DNA of 64,000 nt from a bacterium M00.F.Ca.ET.205.01.1.1 (lineage in GTDB: Bacteria > Pseudomonadota > Alphaproteobacteria > Rhizobiales > Rhizobiaceae): positions 186,001 through 250,000 of the forward strand of contig SRUQ01000010.1 of the NCBI GenBank assembly GCA_004791255.1. Reading direction: 5' to 3'. This document shows positions 54,842-62,370 of this stretch, one piece after another. Positions within the stretch are counted from its first letter, which is position 1; every line of letters starts with the position of its first letter. Made by a program: the position numbers and the translations under genes. The notes beneath the pieces are model-generated. The model searched no databases and had not been told where the DNA came from. It saw only the letters and a list, made by a program, of their open reading frames with translations.

Positions 54842-56008
54842 TCACTCGAACACAATGCTCGGCACCGCGGCTTCCGCCGCGCCGCGCTCTTCGTTGACCC
54901 GGTCCCAGACCTTTGTTGCAATGTCGCGGTAGATTTTTGCCTCGGCGCCGTCGGGCTTCGAGACCACCACCGGCGCACCGGCGTCCGAACTTTCGCGAAT
55001 GCCCATTTCCAGCGGCACTTCGCCAAGGAAGGTGACGCCGAGCCTTTCGGCCTCGCGGCGGGCGCCGCCATGGCCGAAGATGTCGTAGCGCTTGCCGGTG
55101 TCAGGGGCGAGGAAATAGCTCATATTCTCGACGATGCCGAGCAGCGGCACGTCGACCTTCTTGAACATGTTGAGGCCCTTGCGGGCATCGATCAGGGCAA
55201 GATCCTGCGGTGTCGAGACGATGACGGCGCCAGCCAACGGCACCTGCTGGGCCATGGTGAGTTGCGCGTCACCGGTGCCGGGCGGCATGTCGACGACGAG
55301 CACGTCGAGCGCGCCCCATTCGACCTCGCGCAACATCTGCGTCAGCGCCGACATCACCATCGGCCCGCGCCAGATCATCGGCGTCTCCTCGTCGACGAGG
55401 AAGCCCATCGACATCACCTTGAGGCCGTAATTCTGCATCGGTTTCATGATCTTGCCGTCGACGGTCTGCGGCCGGCCGTGGATGTCGAGAAGCCTGGGCA
55501 TGGACGGGCCATAGATATCGGCATCGAGCACACCGACCCTCAAGCCATTGGCGGCGAGACCAAGCGCCAGGTTGACGGCGGTGGTCGACTTGCCGACGCC
55601 GCCCTTGCCGGAAGCGACCGCGATGATCGCCTCGATGCCGGGCACGCCGCGCCTGCCTTGGCTTTGCGAAGCGGGCGCATGCGGAGCAGCGCGAGGCGCG
55701 GCCGCGGGCGCCGGCCTTGGCGCGGGGCGCGAAGGCACCGGCGCTTCCATGCCGCCGCCCTTCTTTTCGGCCGTCAGCGCCACGACGGCGCCGGCGACAC
55801 CGGGTATGGCCTTCACCACCCGCTCGGCGGCGGCGCGCAGCGGCTCCATCTCCTGGGCGCGCGCGGCCGGAACCGTGATCGAGAAGAAAACCTTCCCGTC
55901 GGCGATGAAAATTTCCGAAACCATGCCGAGGTCGACGATGTTGCCGGTGAAGTCCGGCCCGTTGACCGTTTTCAGGCGTTCGATGACGGCGTCCTTGGTG
56001 ACGGGCAT
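54842..56008 (-). CDS. Mrp/NBP35 family Fe-S carrier ATPase (ApbC)
   Basis: 388-residue P-loop ATPase that carries or assembles Fe-S clusters. Residues 1-100 are a DUF59/MIP18-like domain (VIERLKTVNGPDFTGNIVDL), then an Ala/Pro-rich linker (about 105-140), then the ATPase: deviant Walker A ASGKGGVGKSTTAVNLALG, DADIYGPSMPRLL, VVDMPPGTGDAQL. The CxxC cluster-binding pair usual near MSYF is missing here (NMSYFLAPDTGKRYDIFGHGG). ATG 56008 behind GAGGAAG. Confidence 0.93.
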   Translation of the reverse strand: MPVTKDAVIERLKTVNGPDFTGNIVDLGMVSEIFIADGKVFFSITVPAARAQEMEPLRAAAERVVKAIPGVAGAVVALTAEKKGGGMEAPVPSRPAPRPAPAAAPRAAPHAPASQSQGRRGVPGIEAIIAVASGKGGVGKSTTAVNLALGLAANGLRVGVLDADIYGPSMPRLLDIHGRPQTVDGKIMKPMQNYGLKVMSMGFLVDEETPMIWRGPMVMSALTQMLREVEWGALDVLVVDMPPGTGDAQLTMAQQVPLAGAVIVSTPQDLALIDARKGLNMFKKVDVPLLGIVENMSYFLAPDTGKRYDIFGHGGARREAERLGVTFLGEVPLEMGIRESSDAGAPVVVSKPDGAEAKIYRDIATKVWDRVNEERGAAEAAVPSIVFE

Positions 56009-56229
56009 GATTTTCTTCCTCGGGGTTTGGTGTTCCAAATAGTGCAGTTTCCAGACAGAACCAAGCTGTGGCGCAATGGCTCGCCTTGCGTGTTCCGGAA
56101 AGCGACGGACGGTGTCGATTTGCCATGGGAGGTTCGTAACCTCGATCAGCCGCAGGATCGACCATGGTCAAACGGGCGGCTCGCGCTATTTCAATTGCCA
56201 TCGACCGACAACCAGTGAAGGAGACAGTC

Positions 56230-56607
56230 ATGCTCGAAAACAGCAATGCGACGGCCAATGTCGCGGTGAAGGACCTGGAGCAGGCCAAGACTTTTTATGA
56301 GGGAACGCTCGGCCTCAAGCAGGTGGACGACATTGGCGGCGAACTGCTCGTCTACAAAAGCGGTGACACGGTCATCAACGTCTATCATTCGCAATTCGCC
56401 GGCACCAACAAGGCGACGGCGGTGACGTGGACGGTCGGCGACCAGATCGAACCGATCGTCAAGTCGCTGAGGTCGAAAGGCGTTGCCTTCGAGCACTACG
56501 AAATGCCCGGCCTGACGCTCGAAGGCGACATCCATGTCGGCCAGGGCATGAAGGTCGCATGGTTCAAGGACCCGGACGGCAACATCCTCAATCTCGTGAA
56601 CGGGTAG
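56230..56607 (+). CDS. VOC family protein (glyoxalase-like)
   Basis: 125-residue cytoplasmic protein with one VOC module. Seen: NATANVAVKDLEQAKTFYEG, GGELLVYKSGDTVINVY, VTWTVGDQIEPIVKSL and VAWFKDPDGNILNLVN. The usual first metal His is replaced (NVAVKD), so metal binding is uncertain. ATG 56230 behind GAAGGAGACAGTC. Convergent with the phosphate transporter gene. Confidence 0.85.
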   Translation: MLENSNATANVAVKDLEQAKTFYEGTLGLKQVDDIGGELLVYKSGDTVINVYHSQFAGTNKATAVTWTVGDQIEPIVKSLRSKGVAFEHYEMPGLTLEGDIHVGQGMKVAWFKDPDGNILNLVNG

Positions 56608-56634
56608 ACCATATCGCCATTGCCGGCGCTTCCC

Positions 56635-57639
56635 TCAACCCGCAAGGTTGACGGCGAGATAGGTGAGAGCCGATATCGCCGCCGTCGCCGGCAGGGTGAC
56701 GACCCAGGCGACGACGATGTTGCCGGCAATGCCCCAGCGCACCGCCGAAACGCGTCGAGCCGCACCCACGCCGATGATGGCGCCGGTGATGGTGTGCGTA
56801 GTCGAGACGGGAACGCCGAGCCAGGTGGCGGCAAACAAGGTGATCGCACCGCCGGTCTCGGCGCAGAACCCCTGCATGGGGTTCAGCCTGGTGATCTTCG
56901 AGCCCATGGTGTGGACGATGCGCCAGCCGCCGAACAGTGTGCCCAGCGCCAGCGCCGTCTGACAGGTGAGGACCACCCAGAGCGGCACGTAGAACGTCGT
57001 GCCGAGCATGCCTTGCGAGTAGAGCAGCACGGCAATAATGCCCATGGTTTTCTGGGCGTCGTTGCCGCCGTGGCCGAGCGAATAGAGTGAGGCCGAGAAG
57101 AACTGCAGGATGCGAAAGCTGCTGTCGACGGCGAACGGCGTCTGGCGCACGAACAGCCAGGAGACGACGAGGACCAGCAGCAGCGCCAGGACAAAACCGG
57201 TTGCCGGCGACAGCACGATGGCGGCGACCGTCTTGCCAAGCCCCGACCAGACGATGGCGCCGACGCCTGCCTTTGCAACGCCGGCGCCGACCAGCCCGCC
57301 GATCAGCGCATGCGAGCTGCTCGAGGGAATGCCGGCAACCCAGGTGACGATGTTCCAGACGATGGCTCCGACCAGCGCCGAGAAGATCACCGCCGGCGTG
57401 ACAATGCTGACGTCGACGATGCCCTTGCCCACGGTCTCGGCGACATGAAGGCCGAAGAACATGAAGGCGATGAAGTTGAAGAAGGCCGCCCAGACCACCG
57501 CATAGTGCGGCCGCAGCACGCGCGTGGAGACGATGGTGGCGATGGAATTGGCGGCGTCGTGCAGGCCATTGAGAAAATCGAAGAACAGCGCCACGGCGAC
57601 GAGGCCGGCGAGCAAGGGAAAGGCGATCGCAGCTTCCAT
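56635..57639 (-). CDS. Inorganic phosphate transporter, Pit family
   Basis: 334-residue membrane protein, H+-coupled low-affinity phosphate uptake. Seen: FDFLNGLHDAANSIATIVSTRVL, the PiT signature of the first half, and GHGGNDAQKTMGIIAVLLYS plus GVPVSTTHTITGAIIGVGAA in the second half; about ten hydrophobic segments. Three bases after the stop of the DUF47 gene, so one operon. The Pit-DUF47 pair is a standard rhizobial arrangement (orfA-pit of Sinorhizobium). Confidence 0.95.
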   Translation of the reverse strand: MEAAIAFPLLAGLVAVALFFDFLNGLHDAANSIATIVSTRVLRPHYAVVWAAFFNFIAFMFFGLHVAETVGKGIVDVSIVTPAVIFSALVGAIVWNIVTWVAGIPSSSSHALIGGLVGAGVAKAGVGAIVWSGLGKTVAAIVLSPATGFVLALLLVLVVSWLFVRQTPFAVDSSFRILQFFSASLYSLGHGGNDAQKTMGIIAVLLYSQGMLGTTFYVPLWVVLTCQTALALGTLFGGWRIVHTMGSKITRLNPMQGFCAETGGAITLFAATWLGVPVSTTHTITGAIIGVGAARRVSAVRWGIAGNIVVAWVVTLPATAAISALTYLAVNLAG

Positions 57640-57642
57640 CGT

Positions 57643-58284
57643 CTAGACGTTCTCGATGACGATGCCGCTGATCTCGTTGGCGACGTCCTCGAAGCGGTCG
57701 ACCACCTTCTCCAACTGGCCATAAATCTCCGAGCCGATCAGGTAGGCCATCGCGTCGCCGCGGCCATGCCGCTTGAACAGGTCTTTCAGGCCCTGCTCAT
57801 GCAGATCGTCGGCGCGGCCTTCGGCGCGCATGACTTCCTCGGCGATGGCATTGAGGCGCGCGCTGTTGGCGCCGACCTTGCCGAGCAGCGGGATAGCCTC
57901 GGCGACCAGCCTGGCGGCGTCGACGATGACGCCGCCCATTTCCTGCATCAGCGGATCGAACTCGCGCTTTTCAAACAGCCGCACCGTCTTCACGGTCTTG
58001 TGCATCATGTCGATGGCGTCATCCATCGACTGGATCAGGTCCTTGATGTCGCCGCGATCGAAAGGTGTGATGAAGGAGCGCCGGACGGCAAGCAGGACGT
58101 CGGCGGTGATGTGATCCGCCTCGTCCTCCAGTTCGACGATCTTCTGGCTCCAGCGATCGACATCATTGCCCTGAAGGAGCTGCTGCAGCGCCTCCGCGCC
58201 GCCAACCACGGTGCGGGAATGCCGCTCGAACAGGTCGAAGAAACGATCTTCGCGCGGCAGCAGCTTGCGGAACCAGCCCAGCAT
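57643..58284 (-). CDS. DUF47 family phosphate-transport regulator (PhoU-like)
   Basis: 213-residue all-helical cytoplasmic protein. Seen: MLGWFRKLLPREDRFFDLFERHSR at the N terminus, VELEDEADHITADVLLAVRRSFITPFDRGDI and DDAIDMMHKTVKTVRL, the paired acidic helices of PhoU-like proteins. ATG 58284 has GGAGGG 7 bp upstream; an ATG at 58311 does not. Partner of the Pit transporter downstream. Confidence 0.93.
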   Translation of the reverse strand: MLGWFRKLLPREDRFFDLFERHSRTVVGGAEALQQLLQGNDVDRWSQKIVELEDEADHITADVLLAVRRSFITPFDRGDIKDLIQSMDDAIDMMHKTVKTVRLFEKREFDPLMQEMGGVIVDAARLVAEAIPLLGKVGANSARLNAIAEEVMRAEGRADDLHEQGLKDLFKRHGRGDAMAYLIGSEIYGQLEKVVDRFEDVANEISGIVIENV

Positions 58285-58385
58285 GTGTCGACCCTCCGGT
58301 TTCACTCCCATAACGCCGCGACGCGCCGCAGGGAACAGTGAGCCGGCTCAAATATGTGGATTGAGCGCCGGAACGGCGGGCCAAA

Positions 58386-58646
58386 TCAGTCGAAAGCGAG
58401 CTCCAGACGCCTCTCGGCCTGGGCGACCACCCGATCCGCCCTGATGATGGCCAGCACGAACTCCCCCGGAATGCCGGCGATGTTGGAAACATCAATGGCG
58501 GCGCCATCCTCGCCAAGGCTGCGAACCGTGCAGTCGATGGTCGACTTGCGGGCGTTGAAGACGATCTGGCCGGCCTTCAGCACCCTGCGCCGTGGCCGCA
58601 GTTGACGGCTTGGGGGGCATTTCGGGCCGCGATTGCCCCCTTTCAC
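58386..58646 (-). CDS. PilZ domain protein
   Basis: 86 residues. Seen: basic segment RPRRRVLKAGQIVFN (RxxxR part of the c-di-GMP site) and GAAIDVSNIAGIPGEFVL (D/NxSxxG part), with TIDCTVRSLGEDGA between, the compact PilZ pattern of rhizobia. The first 15 residues are basic and poorly conserved, so the start may lie further in. Probably a c-di-GMP-binding adaptor. Confidence 0.8.
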   Translation of the reverse strand: MKGGNRGPKCPPSRQLRPRRRVLKAGQIVFNARKSTIDCTVRSLGEDGAAIDVSNIAGIPGEFVLAIIRADRVVAQAERRLELAFD

Positions 58647-58767
58647 GAAAGTTGTTCACCGCTCCAGGTGGCGCAGATGTCTTGATTTCTTCTCTTGTGA
58701 ATTCATCGTTCTAGGTTCTAGCTCTTCATCGCATCCGATTTTTTGGCCGTTTGGATTGGAGGATATC

Positions 58768-59235
58768 ATGGATTATGGGCAGGGCTCCGTGGAACATCTA
58801 TCAAGAGAATACATGCGAATTCAGCAGATAATTGAGGATTTTGACAGCAAGGCACTGACAATAAAAGCGTGGAGTGTTACCCTTAGCGCGGCGGGTATAG
58901 TAACGTCATACACACAAAAAGTTCCAATGATTTTGCTGATTGCCTCTGGCAGCGCTCTTGTATTCTGGATAATCGAAGCACTATGGAAAACAAGCCAGCA
59001 GGCATACTATAAGCGGGTATACGCTATTGAAAATTATTTCGTGAGCCCAACGGGCGAGTTTCCGCCATATCAGATCGCAACGTCATGGTCACACTCTTGG
59101 CATACCCATGGCCGTGGCGCGCTGGCACTGAAGATAATGGTTTGGCCTCGCATATTGCTGCCGCACGCCATCGTGGCCACGGTGGCGGCGACGCTCTTTT
59201 TGGTCGCTCCTCCCTTGGGTGCTATACCGTCCTGA
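58768..59235 (+). CDS. Small membrane protein, AT-rich, unrecognised
   Basis: 155 residues from ATG 58768 with GGAGGA upstream. Seen: a soluble N-terminal helix (about 35 residues), two hydrophobic segments (about residues 35-50 and 52-72, SAAGIVTSYTQKVPMILLIA), a soluble middle, and a hydrophobic C terminus (IVATVAATLFLVAPPLG). The first two thirds use ATA isoleucine codons and A/T third positions unlike all neighbours, which suggests recent transfer. The overall plan recalls SLATT-type or other effector membrane proteins, but I cannot assign a family. Confidence 0.7.
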   Translation: MDYGQGSVEHLSREYMRIQQIIEDFDSKALTIKAWSVTLSAAGIVTSYTQKVPMILLIASGSALVFWIIEALWKTSQQAYYKRVYAIENYFVSPTGEFPPYQIATSWSHSWHTHGRGALALKIMVWPRILLPHAIVATVAATLFLVAPPLGAIPS

Positions 59236-59294
59236 TCCTCATTCTTTTTTGGATTTAGAAATTCCTATTCTGATGGGGAAGCGAAGTCGCAACC

Positions 59295-60194
59295 ATGATC
59301 GACAAACTCGAATTCTTCATCGCGCTGGCCAAGGAAGAGCATTTCGGCCGCGCGGCGGAAGTGTGCGGCGTCACCCAGCCGACCTTGTCGGCCGGGATCA
59401 AGCAGCTCGAGGGCCAGCTCGGCGTCATGCTGGTCCATCGCGGGTCGCGTTTCCAGGGGCTGACGCCGGAGGGCAAGCAGGTGCTGGAGTGGGCCCGGCG
59501 CATCGTCGGCGATTCAAGGACCATGCGCGAGGAGATGCGGGCGGCGCGCCACGGCCTTTCCGGCCGTATCCGGATTGCCGCCATTCCCACCGCGCTCGCC
59601 ATGGTGGCGCGGCTGACGACGCCGTTTCGCGACAAGCATCCGGGCGTCACTTTCTCGGTGCTGTCGCGAACCTCGATCGAAGTGCTGTCGCTGCTCGGCA
59701 ATTTCGACGTCGACGCCGGCATCACCTATCTCGACAACGAGCCGCTCGGACGGGTGACCAGCGTGCCGCTCTATGACGAACGCTATCAATTGATCACCGC
59801 CATCGGAAACCCCTATTCCGACCGCGACAAAGTGACATGGGCCGAAATCAGCCGGCTGCCGCTTTGCCTTTTGACGCCGGATATGCAGAACCGCCGTATC
59901 ATCGACCAGCATCTGGCCGAGGCTGGCGTGCAGGTAAGGCCGACGCTGGAATCCAATTCGATGATCGTGCTGTTTTCGCACATCCGGACCGGCAAATGGT
60001 CGTCGATCATGCCGCTCAACCTCGCGGAAACATTCGGCTTTTCCGAGCCGATCCGGGCCATTCCGATCGTCGAACCGGACGCCAGCCACACGGTCGGCCT
60101 GGTGGCGGCGCCGCGCGAACCACACACGCCGCTGGTGCAGGCGCTGCTGGACGAGGCGATGGCGCTGGCAGACGATTTCCGTGCCCACCACTAG
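59295..60194 (+). CDS. LysR family transcriptional regulator
   Basis: 299-residue regulator. Seen: N-terminal HTH DKLEFFIALAKEEHFGRAAEVCGVTQPTLSAGIKQLE, linker LTPEGKQVLEWARRI and an effector domain with RIAAIPTALAMVARL and MIVLFSHIRTGKW. Directly upstream of, and in the same orientation as, fdsGBA, with a LysR-type palindrome in the gap, so probably the formate-dehydrogenase regulator. Confidence 0.92.
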   Translation: MIDKLEFFIALAKEEHFGRAAEVCGVTQPTLSAGIKQLEGQLGVMLVHRGSRFQGLTPEGKQVLEWARRIVGDSRTMREEMRAARHGLSGRIRIAAIPTALAMVARLTTPFRDKHPGVTFSVLSRTSIEVLSLLGNFDVDAGITYLDNEPLGRVTSVPLYDERYQLITAIGNPYSDRDKVTWAEISRLPLCLLTPDMQNRRIIDQHLAEAGVQVRPTLESNSMIVLFSHIRTGKWSSIMPLNLAETFGFSEPIRAIPIVEPDASHTVGLVAAPREPHTPLVQALLDEAMALADDFRAHH

Positions 60195-60221
60195 GTCTAC
60201 ACAGGAGGACTGACGGCAATC

Positions 60222-60238
60222 GATAGAAGATTTCTATC
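60222..60238. promoter_or_regulatory. LysR-type operator upstream of fdsG
   Basis: GATAGAA and TTCTATC, perfect 7-bp arms with a 3-bp spacer, containing T-N11-A (LysR consensus). It lies 90 bp upstream of fdsG and 28 bp after the lysR stop. Confidence 0.6.
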
Positions 60239-60327
60239 AAGCGACGAAACGGCTTTATTGATTCCAGTGGTTTCCTCTGGTTTCCTAAGCACTTAGCGCT
60301 AGACGCCACGACCAGGGAGGGCGCTGC

Positions 60328-60807
60328 ATGACGATGCAGCCTGCAAGTACCGAAATCGCATCACGCACCGCGGCGATTGTCCAGGAATTGAAGGACCTTG
60401 AAGGTCCGCTGCTGCCGATCCTGCACGGCATCCAGGAAGAATTCGGCCATGTGCCGCAGGAGGTGCTGCCTGTCATCGCCGACGGGCTGAACCTCTCCAG
60501 GGCCGAAGTGCACGGTGTCGTCACCTTCTATCATGACTTCCGTGCCCGGCCGGCTGGCCGCCATGTGCTCAAGCTCTGCCAGGCGGAAGCCTGCCAGTCG
60601 ATGGGCTCGGATGCGATCGCAGCCAAGGTCAAGCAGCTGCTCGGCATCGATTTCCATGAGACCACCCGCGACGGCTCGGTGACGCTGGAGCCGGTCTATT
60701 GCCTCGGGCTGTGCGCCTGTTCGCCGTCGGCGATGCTCGACGGCGAGGTGATCGGGCGGCTCGATGACGAGAAACTCGACGAGATCGTCGCGGAGGTGCG
60801 CTCATGA
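60328..60807 (+). CDS. fdsG: NAD-dependent formate dehydrogenase gamma subunit (NuoE-like)
   Basis: 159 residues, thioredoxin-fold [2Fe-2S] subunit. Seen: LPILHGIQEEFGHVPQEVLP, GVVTFYHDFRARPAGRHVL and the cluster cysteines in KLCQAEACQS and YCLGLCACSPSAM (C-x4-C ... C-x3-C). ATG 60328. Overlaps fdsB by 4 bp (ATGA). Cytoplasmic, passes electrons to the FMN/NAD subunit. Confidence 0.95.
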   Translation: MTMQPASTEIASRTAAIVQELKDLEGPLLPILHGIQEEFGHVPQEVLPVIADGLNLSRAEVHGVVTFYHDFRARPAGRHVLKLCQAEACQSMGSDAIAAKVKQLLGIDFHETTRDGSVTLEPVYCLGLCACSPSAMLDGEVIGRLDDEKLDEIVAEVRS

Positions 60808-62360
60808 TCCCGCGGATCTACATTCCAGCCGATTCGGGCGCGCTGGCGCTCGGCGCGGAAAAGGTTGCCAAGGCGATCGCAAACGAGCTCGCCGAGCGCG
60901 GCATCGAAGCCAAGATCGTGCGCAACGGCTCGCGGGGAGCCTATTTCCTCGAACCGATGGTCGAGGTCGCGACGGCGGAGGGCCGCGTCGCCTACGGGCC
61001 GGTGAAGCCGTCGGACGTCAAAAGCCTGTTCGACAGCGGCTTCCTCAAGGGCGGCCATCACAAGCGCTGGCTGGGCTCCCCTGACAAGATTCCGTTCCTG
61101 GCCAAGCAGACCAGGCTGACCTTCGCCCGCTGCGGCATCAACGACCCGTTGTCGCTCGACGCCTATAAATCGCTCGGCGGGCTGAAGGGCCTGCAGAATG
61201 CCGTCGCCATGGCCCCGGCCGATATCGTGAAACAGGTGACGGAGTCGGGCCTGCGCGGCCGCGGTGGCGCCGGCTTCCCGACCGGCATCAAGTGGAAGAC
61301 GGTGCTCGATACGGCGGACGAGCGCAAATACATCGTCTGCAACGCCGACGAGGGCGACAGCGCCACTTTCGCCGACCGCATGATCATGGAAGGCGACCCC
61401 TTCGTGCTGATCGAAGGCATGGCGATTGCCGGCATCGCCACCGGCGCGACCAAGGGTTTCGTCTATATCCGCTCGGAATATCCGCATGCGGTGGCGACGA
61501 TGAACAAGGCCGTCGAGATCGCCCGCAAGCACGGTGTGCTCGGCGTCAATGTGCTGGGTTCTCCCAACGCCTTCGACATGGAAATCCGCGTCGGCGCCGG
61601 CGCCTATGTCTGCGGCGAGGAAACCTCGCTCCTGAACAGCCTGGAAGGCAAGCGCGGCGTGGTGCGCGCCAAGCCGCCGCTGCCGGCGATCCAAGGCCTG
61701 TTCGGCAAGCCGACGGTGATCAACAACGTCATTTCGCTGGCCTCGGTGCCCATCATCATGGACAGGGGCGCTGCCTTCTACAAGGATTTCGGCATGGGCC
61801 GCTCGCGCGGCACTATCCCGATCCAGATCGCCGGCAACGTCAAGCAAGGCGGCCTGTTCGAGGCGGCCTTCGGCATGACGCTGGGCGAGATCGTCGACGA
61901 TATCGCCGGCGGCACGGCGACCGGCCGGCCGGTCAAGGCGGTTCAGGTCGGCGGCCCGCTCGGCGCCTATTTCCCGCGCGCACTGTTCGACACGCCGTTC
62001 GACTACGAGGAATTCGCCAAGCGCGACGGGCTGATCGGCCATGCCGGCATCACCGTGTTCGACGACACCGCCGACATGCTGAAGCAGGCGCGCTTTGCCA
62101 TGGAGTTCTGCGCCATCGAGAGCTGCGGCAAGTGCACCCCCTGCCGCATCGGCTCGACGCGCGGGGTCGAGACCATCGACAGGCTCGCCGCCGGCATAGA
62201 ACCGGAAAAGAACCTCGCTCTGGTCACCGACCTCTGCAACACGATGAAGTTCGGATCGCTCTGCGCGCTGGGCGGTTTCACGCCCTACCCGGTGATGAGT
62301 TCGATCACGCATTTCCCCGAGGATTTCAAGCCTGCGCCGGCGCGCGTGGCTGCTGAATAG
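60804..62360 (+). CDS. fdsB: NAD-dependent formate dehydrogenase beta subunit (NuoF-like)
   Basis: 518 residues. Seen: N-terminal thioredoxin-like segment, NADH motif GLRGRGGAGFPTGIKWKTV, FMN motif VCNADEGDSATFADRMIMEGDP, GAYVCGEETSLLNSLEG and the [4Fe-4S] site ESCGKCTPCRIGSTRG near residue 440. Reduces NAD+ with electrons from formate. ATG 60804 overlaps fdsG; fdsA starts 10 bp downstream. Confidence 0.96.
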   Translation: MIPRIYIPADSGALALGAEKVAKAIANELAERGIEAKIVRNGSRGAYFLEPMVEVATAEGRVAYGPVKPSDVKSLFDSGFLKGGHHKRWLGSPDKIPFLAKQTRLTFARCGINDPLSLDAYKSLGGLKGLQNAVAMAPADIVKQVTESGLRGRGGAGFPTGIKWKTVLDTADERKYIVCNADEGDSATFADRMIMEGDPFVLIEGMAIAGIATGATKGFVYIRSEYPHAVATMNKAVEIARKHGVLGVNVLGSPNAFDMEIRVGAGAYVCGEETSLLNSLEGKRGVVRAKPPLPAIQGLFGKPTVINNVISLASVPIIMDRGAAFYKDFGMGRSRGTIPIQIAGNVKQGGLFEAAFGMTLGEIVDDIAGGTATGRPVKAVQVGGPLGAYFPRALFDTPFDYEEFAKRDGLIGHAGITVFDDTADMLKQARFAMEFCAIESCGKCTPCRIGSTRGVETIDRLAAGIEPEKNLALVTDLCNTMKFGSLCALGGFTPYPVMSSITHFPEDFKPAPARVAAE

Positions 62361-62370
62361 GAGCTGGCAG

